In this document: positions 1 through 7,871 of the stretch, in pieces
How the letters are laid out: each line of letters opens with the position of its first letter
Numbering within the stretch: the stretch's first letter is position 1
NCBI RefSeq assembly: GCF_029024105.1
Contig: NZ_CP118963.1
Coordinates: 558,001 to 622,000 of the forward strand
Length of the DNA: 64,000 bases
Reading direction: 5' to 3'
Origin: Acinetobacter lwoffii
GTDB lineage: Bacteria; Pseudomonadota; Gammaproteobacteria; Pseudomonadales; Moraxellaceae
Made by a program: the position numbers and the translations under genes
Notes under the pieces: model-generated
The model's input: only the letters and a program-made list of their open reading frames with translations
Databases searched by the model: none
What the model was told of the DNA's origin: nothing

Positions 1-591
1 TGTATAGCTGATTCTCAGACGTGGCAGGCTCGGTAGTTTTCCTTTCAAATAAAAACTTAAAGCCAGCATACTTATGCCACTGACGATATAAATCATTTTC
101 CAGTGAAACAGGTCGGAAAGTAATCCGGCAATACTGGTCGAGAGCAGAATGCCCACCAGTAATCCGCTCATCAGGAAGCCCACCACTTCTCCGGTTTTTT
201 CCGGTTTGACCGCCATGGTGGCCAAGGGAATCAGAATCTGTGCAGCCACGGAAAACAGTCCGGCAATGATAGTGCCGACCCAGAGCATCGGCAGATTCAC
301 TGCACTGGCACAAATAAATAAACCTGCTGCCGCACCCAGCATGAGAAAGGGGATCAGTTTGGTTTTATTTAGCATGTCCCCTAAAGGCACAATAAACAGC
401 AGGCCCAAGGCATAAGAGATTTGAGCAAAGGTGACGGTGAGCGCTACTTGTGATTCAGGCACCTGATAATACTGCTGAATCGATGAAATCAGCGGCTGGC
501 AATAATAGTTAGCGCCGGCACATAAGCCGCATGCAATCGCCATCAGCCATAATAAGGGCTTATTTTGACTAATATCGAGGGGCGTGTGCAT
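1..591 (-). CDS. MFS transporter, N-terminal part (runs off left edge)
   Basis: Reading leftwards from an ATG at 591, 197 codons stay open to the window edge, so the C-terminal part is missing. The protein is very hydrophobic, with about five to six membrane segments visible. A loop reading PLGDMLNKTKL after the second helix matches the major facilitator motif A (GxLxDxxGRR-like). The first residues (MHTPLDISQNKPLLWLMAIA) have no signal peptide, as usual for MFS proteins. It is probably a drug:H+ antiporter-1 type exporter in the inner membrane. Substrate cannot be assigned. No partner gene is visible; the next 980 bases upstream are non-coding. Confidence 0.85.
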   Translation of the reverse strand, partial: MHTPLDISQNKPLLWLMAIACGLCAGANYYCQPLISSIQQYYQVPESQVALTVTFAQISYALGLLFIVPLGDMLNKTKLIPFLMLGAAAGLFICASAVNLPMLWVGTIIAGLFSVAAQILIPLATMAVKPEKTGEVVGFLMSGLLVGILLSTSIAGLLSDLFHWKMIYIVSGISMLALSFYLKGKLPSLPRLRISYT

Positions 592-1574
592 AGGGCTAAC
601 CTTGTATTCAGACCGGAAGAACTTAAATGAGGAATGAGAATAATGTTCAAATTGAGGGCACTATAGGCCAGAAGTTCTTGCTTTAAAAGTAGAGAAATAT
701 TGCCAGCATTGAAAATTGTTAGAACTCAGGCAGCTTAATGAAAGAAGTGCAATTTCAAATAGAAAGTATGAGTGAATATTTACAGAATTTTTTATCTTTT
801 AATGATGGGGTTGCTTCATTAAAGCGCAGCTTAAAGTAAAAACAATAAAAAAGAGCACTGAGGTCAAAAAAGTGGAATATTTACTCTATTTTATTGCGCA
901 AATTTGGTGCGAAAATGAGATTTTCCATTTTGAATCAAGTTCAGTACATTAATATAATAAATAGTCATCCAGCTTTTTTTCTACCCTTTATCTGACTGTT
1001 TGAGACCTGAGTCTTATAAAATTTTAGCGATTACTTTTTGTCAGATCTATTAATTGTGTCTGATGAAGATCTGCTCAAATCAAATTCTATCATTTCATAA
1101 AATACGATTTTAACATCTAAAAACAGTGCTCTTGCTTGAGTGCTAAATCTGTCAAAAAAGTCAAAACTAAAAAAACGGCGCAGCTAAAGTGCCGCTATCT
1201 ATAGGGACTAGAGAAATTGAAAGTCTGCTTCTAAATCAGGAAATACAGCAATCATTGTCAGAATCATCAATGTAACAAAATAAATCAGAAATCTGCGCTT
1301 ATTTACACCAGTAAAATCTGGATATTTCATTCAGCGGAATGAATATCGTTTATAAAAGCATCGAATATGAATAGCCGTTGAATTAAATAAATGTGCTATT
1401 GCAGCATCATTTTTATGAATCATCAGTTCAAAATATAGGTATTTATTAAATAAATAGTAGGTGGTAATTTCAAACAGTTTGATTAGAATCCAAAAATTCA
1501 ACAAGAACACATCCTGAGGGGAAGCATCGTTTTACACGATGTTTACTTAAGAAAAATTAGCTTGAGGAACGCTC
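592..1574. other. AT-rich intergenic region, no convincing gene
   Basis: Almost 1 kb separates the MFS gene from pntA. It is strongly AT-rich and full of stop codons in all frames. One 33-codon ORF (738-839, plus strand) has only a weak upstream CAGG and no recognisable product. A small inverted repeat (GCATCGT/ACGATGT around 1524-1542) lies in the pntA leader just before its ribosome binding site. The divergent promoters of both neighbours should lie here, but I cannot place them with confidence. Confidence 0.6.
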
Positions 1575-2702
1575 ATGCAGATCGGAATTCCAGCCGAAAC
1601 TGTTGTCGGTGAAAATCGCGTCGCTGCGACGCCAGAGACAGTAAAGAAATTGATCAGCGCAGGACATAGCGTGATTATCGAACGTGGTGCAGGGGTTAAA
1701 GCTGCCTATATCGATAGTGCCTATGAACAAGTTGGTGCCAAAATTACGGATGATGCCTACACCGGCAGTCAGTTGATTTTAAAAGTTCGTGCACCGAAAG
1801 GTGAGGAAATTCAAAAACTCAACCCGAATACCACTATCGTGGCAATGTTTGATCCTTACCGTAATACTGAGCTTGACCAATTCGCGGCACAAAACGTGTC
1901 TGCATTTGCATTGGAACTTTTGCCACGAACCTTATCTCGTGCGCAGAACATGGATGTCTTGTCTTCTCAAGCCAACCTTGCAGGTTACAAGTCGGTGCTT
2001 TTGGCTGCGGCTGAATACCAGCGCATGTTCCCGATGCTGATGACTGCTGCGGGTACGGTTAAACCGGCTCGTGTGGTGATTATGGGTGTCGGCGTAGCGG
2101 GTCTGCAAGCGATTGCCACTGCAAAACGTTTAGGTGCCATCGTTGAAGCCACGGACTTGCGTCCAACTGCCAAAGATCAGGTTGAATCTCTGGGCGGTAA
2201 ATGGCTAGACGTGCCGATGTCTGCTGAAGAGCAGCAAAAAGCGGCTGATGCTGCCAAAAATGGTTATGGCTGGATGCCGGGTGAAGAATACATCCGCGAT
2301 CAGGCTGCAATTGTTGATAAAGCGGTATCAAATGCTGACATCGTGATTACCACAGCGCTTTTACCGGGCCGTGATGCACCGCGTTTAATCCGTGCTGAAA
2401 CAGTTGCGAAAATGAAACCAGGTTCAGTAATTTTGGACATGGCAGTAGAGTCTGGCGGCAACGTCGAAGGTTCGAAATGTGGCGAAACAGTCCATACCGA
2501 CAATGGCGTCAAAATTCTCGGCATTCCAAATATTCCGTCGACTGTATCAACTGAAGCCTCTGCTTTATACGCTCGTAACGTATTTAACTTCGTTGAAACA
2601 CTATTTGATGCAGATAAGAATTTTGTCCTGAATCAAGAAGAAGAAATTCAAAAAGCCCTACTCGTCACTCATGGCGGCCAAGTGCTGCTGAAACGTGGTT
2701 AA
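1575..2702 (+). CDS. pntA: NAD(P) transhydrogenase subunit alpha, part 1 (NAD-binding domain I)
   Basis: First gene of a three-gene proton-translocating transhydrogenase operon. The enzyme transfers hydride from NADH to NADP+, driven by the proton gradient. The 375 residues match the soluble domain I: alanine dehydrogenase-like N-terminal half, then a Rossmann motif [18 protein letters not shown] near residue 170, followed by the EATDLRP acidic strand end. In E. coli this domain is fused to membrane helices in a roughly 510-residue PntA. Here it ends before the membrane part, which is encoded by the next gene, as in Rhodospirillum rubrum and other Acinetobacter. The start ATG has a GAGGAA ribosome site nine bases upstream. 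Confidence 0.96.
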   Translation: MQIGIPAETVVGENRVAATPETVKKLISAGHSVIIERGAGVKAAYIDSAYEQVGAKITDDAYTGSQLILKVRAPKGEEIQKLNPNTTIVAMFDPYRNTELDQFAAQNVSAFALELLPRTLSRAQNMDVLSSQANLAGYKSVLLAAAEYQRMFPMLMTAAGTVKPARVVIMGVGVAGLQAIATAKRLGAIVEATDLRPTAKDQVESLGGKWLDVPMSAEEQQKAADAAKNGYGWMPGEEYIRDQAAIVDKAVSNADIVITTALLPGRDAPRLIRAETVAKMKPGSVILDMAVESGGNVEGSKCGETVHTDNGVKILGIPNIPSTVSTEASALYARNVFNFVETLFDADKNFVLNQEEEIQKALLVTHGGQVLLKRG

Positions 2703-2713
2703 GGAGAAGACTC

Positions 2714-3037
2714 ATGGTTGAAACAATTACGATTTTTGTCCTTGCCATTTTCGTAGGTTACTACGTGGTGTGGGGTGTAACACCAGCATTGCATACGCCG
2801 TTGATGGCGGTCACCAATGCCTTGTCATCGATCATTATTGTCGGTGCAATGATTCAGACTGTTGGCCTGCCGGTGATTGGCGTTGAAGGTAGCGTGGATT
2901 TCCAGACCATTAACGTGGTGAGCGTACTTGGCGCGATTGCAGTATTCCTGGCGAGCATTAATATTTTCGGTGGCTTTGCCGTGACTGCTCGTATGCTGGA
3001 AATGTTTAAACCTAAGCAAAAGAAAAAAGAGGGTTAA
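2714..3037 (+). CDS. pntA2: NAD(P) transhydrogenase subunit alpha, part 2 (membrane)
   Basis: A 107-residue membrane protein beginning 11 bases after pntA, with AAGGAGAAG as ribosome site. It has three to four hydrophobic segments (roughly residues 4-22, 34-55 and 65-92) and a basic C-terminal tail ending KPKQKKKEG. It corresponds to the membrane helices that form the C-terminal end of fused PntA proteins. With PntB it forms the proton channel (domain II). The split into two alpha genes is a known alternative architecture, not a frameshift: both junctions have clean start and stop signals. Confidence 0.93.
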   Translation: MVETITIFVLAIFVGYYVVWGVTPALHTPLMAVTNALSSIIIVGAMIQTVGLPVIGVEGSVDFQTINVVSVLGAIAVFLASINIFGGFAVTARMLEMFKPKQKKKEG

Positions 3038-3040
3038 TCC

Positions 3041-4486
3041 ATGGAAATGATTCGAGAATATGCGGATTGGTTCTACCTGATTGGTGCCGTTCTTTTTATC
3101 CTGACGCTACGTGGTTTATCAGGTCCTAAAACTGCGATTGCCGGTAACCGTTACGGGATGATCGCGATGGCCATTGCGGTCGTGACTACCTTCTTTGTGG
3201 CTGAGAATCCAGTGGTCTGGATGATTATTGGTGCAATGGTACTGGGTGCAATCGTGGGTATTGCCCGTGCACGCACAGTTCCAATGACCCAGATGCCTGA
3301 GACTGTAGCGTTGATGCACTCATTGGTGGGTCTGGCTGCGGTCTTGATTGCTGTCGCTGCCATTATTCACAACAACAAATTGATTGAACTAGGTCCAGAC
3401 CTGTTGGCTGCCAATGGTATCAATTTTCATGAAATGAGTCGTGTTCATTTATTTGAACTATTTGTGGGCTGTTTCGTAGGTGCGATTACTTTTACAGCAT
3501 CAGTCTTTGCTTACGGCAAACTGGCTGCAAAGAAATGGGCGAAAACCATTTCAGGTGCATGGGTGAAACCGGTTCAGGCAATTATCTTTATTGCAATGTT
3601 AGGTTTTGGTGTTCACTTCTTCCTGACTGGCAATATGACCTCGTTCTGGGCGATGACAGGTCTTGCGCTGGCATTCGGCTGGGTATGGATTGCACCAGTC
3701 GGTGGTGGTGATATGCCAGTGGTGGTATCGCTACTCAACTCATTCTCGGGTTGGGCAGCAGCTGGTATTGGTTTTACCTTAGAAAACAACATGTTGATCG
3801 TTGCAGGCTCACTGGTGGGTTCTTCAGGTGCTATTCTGTCTTACATCATGTGTAAAGCGATGAACCGCTCAATCATCAACGTTTTGTTTGGCGGTGCGAT
3901 GGGCGGTGCAGCTGCGCCGACAGCAGGAGCAGGTGAACAGGTCCAACGTAATCACCGTTCTGGCTCGGCAGATGATGCAGGCTTCCTGATGTCAAATGCA
4001 GACAGCGTGGTGATTGTACCGGGTTATGGTATGGCGCAAGGCCGTGCACAAAATGCGGTAAAAGAATTGGCTAACTTGCTAAAAGAGCAGGGCGTAACGG
4101 TTCGTTTTGCGATTCATCCTGTAGCAGGTCGTATGCCAGGTCATATGAACGTACTACTTGCTGAAGCGGACGTACCGTATGAAGACATCCTGGAAATGGA
4201 TGAGATCAACTCGGACTTCCCGGCAACAGATGTAGTGCTAGTGATTGGTGCGAACGACGTTGTGAACCCTGCGGCGAAAGATGATCCAACATCGCCAATT
4301 TATGGTATGCCAATTCTGGAAGCCCATAAGGCACGTACGATTATGGTGATCAAGCGTTCTATGGCAACCGGTTATGCGGGTCTCGACAATGACTTGTTCT
4401 ATAATGACAAGACCATGATGATCTTTGGTGATGCCAAGAAAGTGGTGGAAGATATGACTAAAGCCATTAATGGTACGGGTCACTAA
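3041..4486 (+). CDS. pntB: NAD(P) transhydrogenase subunit beta
   Basis: A 481-residue subunit starting three bases after pntA2, with AGAGGG inside the end of that gene as ribosome site. The first about 270 residues are a bundle of membrane helices (domain II). The C-terminal part is the NADP(H)-binding domain III, with GYGMAQGRAQNAVKEL and GANDVVNPAA typical of PntB. Length matches the family (about 460-485). The spacing makes translational coupling in pntA1-pntA2-pntB likely. A strong hairpin terminator follows at 4515. Confidence 0.97.
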   Translation: MEMIREYADWFYLIGAVLFILTLRGLSGPKTAIAGNRYGMIAMAIAVVTTFFVAENPVVWMIIGAMVLGAIVGIARARTVPMTQMPETVALMHSLVGLAAVLIAVAAIIHNNKLIELGPDLLAANGINFHEMSRVHLFELFVGCFVGAITFTASVFAYGKLAAKKWAKTISGAWVKPVQAIIFIAMLGFGVHFFLTGNMTSFWAMTGLALAFGWVWIAPVGGGDMPVVVSLLNSFSGWAAAGIGFTLENNMLIVAGSLVGSSGAILSYIMCKAMNRSIINVLFGGAMGGAAAPTAGAGEQVQRNHRSGSADDAGFLMSNADSVVIVPGYGMAQGRAQNAVKELANLLKEQGVTVRFAIHPVAGRMPGHMNVLLAEADVPYEDILEMDEINSDFPATDVVLVIGANDVVNPAAKDDPTSPIYGMPILEAHKARTIMVIKRSMATGYAGLDNDLFYNDKTMMIFGDAKKVVEDMTKAINGTGH

Positions 4487-4514
4487 TCATCTAAATCATT
4501 AGAATCCTCCTAAG

Positions 4515-4546
4515 TCCCCCTTTTAATAAAGGGGGATTTTTTATTT
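4515..4546 (+). terminator. Intrinsic terminator of the pnt operon
   Basis: TCCCCCTTT and AAAGGGGGA arms around a short AT loop, followed by a T-rich run, 28 bases after the pntB stop. Confidence 0.85.
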
Positions 4547-4710
4547 TATATCTTGGGAAAAGGATGATTGAGTGATCATCGAACGTCTATGTTGATGATG
4601 AATTGATCCTAAAATACCAATCAAATCGGTGCATAAGACAAGATGGAAATTAAAAAATAGCGAACAGATTGAGTTGTATTAATGCTTATAAAGTTAGATG
4701 AACAGGCAAT

Positions 4711-4740
4711 AAAAAAGCGACCTACACAGGTCGCTTTTTT
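4711..4740 (-). terminator. Bidirectional terminator after rsfS
   Basis: AAAAAAGCGACCT and AGGTCGCTTTTTT form a symmetrical hairpin 13 bases beyond the rsfS stop. It has a T run on either strand and could also back up pnt termination. Confidence 0.85.
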
Positions 4741-4753
4741 GAATATTCGGTTT

Positions 4754-5161
4754 TTACGCTACAGAGTCAGTATCTGTAGGATTGCGCCATAAGCTTTCTA
4801 GGTCATAGAATTTACGCGCTGTTGGAAGCATACAATGAACCACCACATAACCAAGGTCGATGAGGATCCATTCAGCATCACGTTCGCCTTCAATACCAAG
4901 AGGGCGGAAGCCAGCTTTACGTGCTTCTTCAGCAACGTTATTGGCCAATGATTTGATGTGACGTGTCGATGTACCGCTTGCAATGACCATAGCATCAGCC
5001 ACATTACTGATACCGCTGACATCAAGCTCAACAATTTCTTTTGCTTTTACATCTTCAAGTGCAGCATGTACGACTTTTAAGCAGTCCTGTACAGCTTGAG
5101 AATTTGAATTCATAGTAAGATCGTGAGAATTAGAAGCGCTGGGCGATGGTTCTAAATTCAT
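4754..5161 (-). CDS. rsfS: Ribosome silencing factor RsfS
   Basis: RsfS (Iojap/YbeB family) binds ribosomal protein L14 and blocks joining of the 30S and 50S subunits, lowering translation in starved cells. The family core is clear: ELDVSGISNVADAMVIASG, then GERDAEWILIDLGYVVVH and RKFYDLESLW near the C terminus. The 135-residue reading starts at 5161. An internal ATG at 5113 (MNSNSQAVQD) would give about 119 residues, closer to the usual family length, so the true start is uncertain. In many proteobacteria rsfS sits beside nadD or rlmH; here it stands alone with its own terminator. Confidence 0.93.
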   Translation of the reverse strand: MNLEPSPSASNSHDLTMNSNSQAVQDCLKVVHAALEDVKAKEIVELDVSGISNVADAMVIASGTSTRHIKSLANNVAEEARKAGFRPLGIEGERDAEWILIDLGYVVVHCMLPTARKFYDLESLWRNPTDTDSVA

Positions 5162-5242
5162 GGGGAGTGTAATTTCCTAACAATTATGCATGGTCTAATA
5201 TAGCGGTTTTAGTCCTGAATTTCAAATGAAGCCGCAGTCCAC

Positions 5243-6031
5243 TCAGTCATGCTCCGGAAAGAACTCAGCTTTCCAGTCAAAGGAATCGTTGGAATGTCCG
5301 CTAGGTTTATACTCGGCAGCGACATAACCTTGATATTGACTATGTTTTAACCACTGAAATATATCATGATATTGAATTGAACCCGTATTGGGTTGATGCC
5401 GTCCCGGACAATCTGCAAACTGGATATGACCAATCGAGGCAATATTTTCTTGCAAAGTTTCCAGGACATCTTCGCCCATCATTGCCATGTGGTAACAGTC
5501 GTACTGCATTTTTAAGGCCGGATGATGTACCGCTTCCAGCATTTCCTGGGCTTGGGCAATATTTTGAATCAAAAAACGTGGCATATCGGTGCCATTGATC
5601 ATTTCGAAGACCGGTTCAATTTGATGCTCAAGCAGCATTGAACAGGCCATTTTCAGGTTACTCGCCAGCGTATTCAGGCAGGGTAAAAGATCACAATCCC
5701 TAGGCTGTTTTCCTGCCAGAATGTTCACCCGCGGTACATTCAACGCCGTGGCATACTGGATGGTCTGCTCAACAGCATGACGAAACTCGATTTCCTGTCC
5801 TGGAATGCCGGCCAGGCCATGACCGCCCTGCATTAAATCGCCCGCTGGCACATTAATCAGGCACAAGTTCAGCCGATGCATGCTGAGCTGGTTTTGAATC
5901 TGGCCAATGGTGAGCTCATAAGGAAACTGGATTTCCACATGATTAAAGCCCTGTGCACGAGCCAGCGCGAAGCGTTCTATAAGCGGCACTTCGGTAAAAA
6001 TCATCGACAGGTTGACGGCAAGTTTAATCAT
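5243..6031 (-). CDS. hyi: Hydroxypyruvate isomerase family TIM-barrel protein
   Basis: Predicted to interconvert hydroxypyruvate and tartronate semialdehyde. The 262 residues carry the Hyi pattern: FPYELTIGQI near the N terminus, NVPAGDLMQGG, GLAGIPGQEIEFRHAV and VNILAGK. Candidate metal-binding glutamates lie in PVFEMING and AAEYKPSG. I chose the ATG at 6031 because GAAGAGA precedes it; a longer reading to 6067 has no ribosome site. The gene follows a garR-like reductase by 39 bases on the same strand, which fits a shared route through tartronate semialdehyde. No glyoxylate carboligase is present nearby, so the substrate source is unknown. Other sugar isomerases of the same fold cannot be excluded. 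Confidence 0.8.
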   Translation of the reverse strand: MIKLAVNLSMIFTEVPLIERFALARAQGFNHVEIQFPYELTIGQIQNQLSMHRLNLCLINVPAGDLMQGGHGLAGIPGQEIEFRHAVEQTIQYATALNVPRVNILAGKQPRDCDLLPCLNTLASNLKMACSMLLEHQIEPVFEMINGTDMPRFLIQNIAQAQEMLEAVHHPALKMQYDCYHMAMMGEDVLETLQENIASIGHIQFADCPGRHQPNTGSIQYHDIFQWLKHSQYQGYVAAEYKPSGHSNDSFDWKAEFFPEHD

Positions 6032-6070
6032 GTAGGTCTCTTCAATATTCAGGGTTGCATCAATCAAGCG

Positions 6071-6940
6071 TTATGAGTGTTTCAGCTGTTGGATCACAGT
6101 GGCCAGATCTGCTTCGGCAAAGCCTTGGGCTTGATGGGCATGTAACTGCGTTAAAGCTTGAGTCGCGACCGGAACATCCAGATCAAAGCTTTGGGCCAGT
6201 TGCACGGCATTATTCAGATCCTTGGATAAGGTCTGTACTTTCCATTGCACCGGTTCAAAAGTCTGCGTGGCCATGCGTGGTGCCAGAATCTGAAAAGGCT
6301 TGGAGTCGGCAAAACCACCTGCCAGCGCAGGCGCCAGTAAACGTGTATCCACTCCAGCAAGTCCAGCCAAGGCGACCGCTTCTGCGATCAAGGTGCTATT
6401 GGCAGCCACAATCAGCTGATTACAGATTTTGGTCGCCTGACCGGTACCTGTGTCGCCCATACGGGTGACGCGCTGTGAAAGTACTGCATAGATCGGATTA
6501 AGATTTTCAATAGTCGCGGCATTACCACCGGCAAAAATCACCAGACTGCCTTGTTCAGCTCCGGCGGTACCGCCTGAAACTGGAGAGTCAATCCAGATTA
6601 CTTTCTTGGCCTGTGCTTGCGCGGCAAGTGCTTGAGTTTGCTGTACCGAAAGACTGGAAAAATCCACAATCACTTGCTCCGTAAGCAAATACGGTTCGAT
6701 CTGAGCAAAAACAGATTGCACTGCCTGATCATCTGCCAGACAGGTGAGTATCACCGGGTAATCTGCAATCTGGTCTAAAGATAGCGCAGTCGCACCTAAG
6801 TCTAACAGCGGATAACAGGCCGCAGGTGTACGGTTCCAGACCGCCACCTGAAAACCTGCCTGAAGCAGACGCATAGCCATGCGAGCGCCCATTAATCCCA
6901 TCCCTAAGAAGGCAATTTTAGTATCAAGATTCAATTGCAT
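6071..6940 (-). CDS. garR: Tartronate semialdehyde reductase-like 3-hydroxyacid dehydrogenase
   Basis: A 289-residue member of the beta-hydroxyacid dehydrogenase family (GarR/GlxR, 3-hydroxyisobutyrate dehydrogenase). The Rossmann motif GMGLMG is at residues 13-18, the substrate-binding signature DSPVSGGTAGA near 118-128, and the catalytic lysine is expected at K171 in KICNQLI. Members reduce tartronate semialdehyde to glycerate or oxidise 3-hydroxyisobutyrate. The hyi-like gene immediately downstream favours the first activity. The crotonase just upstream would also fit valine breakdown, where 3-hydroxyisobutyrate is an intermediate. Substrate is therefore open. Confidence 0.85.
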   Translation of the reverse strand: MQLNLDTKIAFLGMGLMGARMAMRLLQAGFQVAVWNRTPAACYPLLDLGATALSLDQIADYPVILTCLADDQAVQSVFAQIEPYLLTEQVIVDFSSLSVQQTQALAAQAQAKKVIWIDSPVSGGTAGAEQGSLVIFAGGNAATIENLNPIYAVLSQRVTRMGDTGTGQATKICNQLIVAANSTLIAEAVALAGLAGVDTRLLAPALAGGFADSKPFQILAPRMATQTFEPVQWKVQTLSKDLNNAVQLAQSFDLDVPVATQALTQLHAHQAQGFAEADLATVIQQLKHS

Positions 6941-6976
6941 ACTTTCTCTTATTCCTTGCTTTGACTCAGACTCGAC

Positions 6977-7765
6977 TTATTTGTATTGGCGTGGCACAAA
7001 TTGAACCTCTGGGTTCTTGTCTTTTTTACGGGCCAATTGACTGTTTTTACCCAGCAGCAATTTCAATTGCCAGATTTTTTCCATACGCAGGGATTTATTC
7101 GGACGATGCTGCATGGCATCCAGTACAAATTTAGAAGCCATCAGGGCATCTGGAGAACGTTGCAGCATTTCTTCAGCCAAGGCTTGTGCTCTCGCCAATG
7201 GCTGTTCATCGACATGGGTGATCAGACCGATTTCTTTGGCATATTCGCCCTCAAAAATCCGGGCAGTCAAAGTCAGCTCTTTTGCCAGATCAATACCAAT
7301 CAGGCCTTTCAGTGAGCGGCTGAGTCCCATGTCTGGTACCAGTCCCCAACGGGTTTCCATAATTGACATTTTGGTCTCAGGATGGGCAATGCGGATATCT
7401 GCGGCCAGAGCAAGCTGCATGCCGGCACCAAAACAGAAGCCTTCCATCGCTGCAATCACCGGGACTGGCAATTCCTGCCAGACCAGAAATGCTTTTTGAA
7501 ATAAGCTTTGACCCGGACGGATCAGTTCCCATGCGGCATAAGCACGATTTTTAGGATTATTTAAATCTGCCAGATCAATACCGGCACTAAAGACCTGGGC
7601 TTCTCCCGTTAAAATCACACATCGGATGCTTTTATCTTTTTTGATTTTTTGTGCAGTCGCGACCAGTTCGCGCAGCAGGGCAAAGCTCATGGCATTGCGT
7701 TTATCCGGACGATTCAGTGTAACAGTGGCAATGCCGTTATTTTTTTCCAAGCGCACGAGTGACAT
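6977..7765 (-). CDS. Enoyl-CoA hydratase/isomerase (crotonase) family protein
   Basis: The 262 residues show the crotonase fold signatures: NRPDKRNAMS near the N terminus, FSAGIDLADL for the first oxyanion-hole strand, MEGFCFGAGMQLALAADIRI for the second, and MSIMETRWGLVPDMG, which carries the usual acidic active-site positions. The aspartate in VPDMG is where classical hydratases often have another residue and dienoyl-CoA isomerases have an acid, so isomerase activity is possible. The ATG at 7765 is preceded by AAGGAAG; the longer reading to 7798 is less likely. It is first in an apparent minus-strand operon with the garR-like and hyi-like genes. Confidence 0.85.
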   Translation of the reverse strand: MSLVRLEKNNGIATVTLNRPDKRNAMSFALLRELVATAQKIKKDKSIRCVILTGEAQVFSAGIDLADLNNPKNRAYAAWELIRPGQSLFQKAFLVWQELPVPVIAAMEGFCFGAGMQLALAADIRIAHPETKMSIMETRWGLVPDMGLSRSLKGLIGIDLAKELTLTARIFEGEYAKEIGLITHVDEQPLARAQALAEEMLQRSPDALMASKFVLDAMQHRPNKSLRMEKIWQLKLLLGKNSQLARKKDKNPEVQFVPRQYK

Positions 7766-7871
7766 GGCATTCTTCCTTATTTTTCCTGGCTTGAGCATAG
7801 CATGCAGCCTTTAGGCTTGCATGACAGCTCAGTCACACTTCTTAAGTCATGGACTGAGCCACTTCAGAGGT

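Noticed and set aside
738..839. 33-codon plus-strand ORF in the AT-rich gap before pntA
   Set aside because: Weak upstream signal, no motif, and short enough to occur by chance.
1575..3037. Possible frameshift splitting pntA
   Set aside because: Both halves have proper starts, stops and ribosome sites, and a split alpha subunit is an established form of this enzyme.
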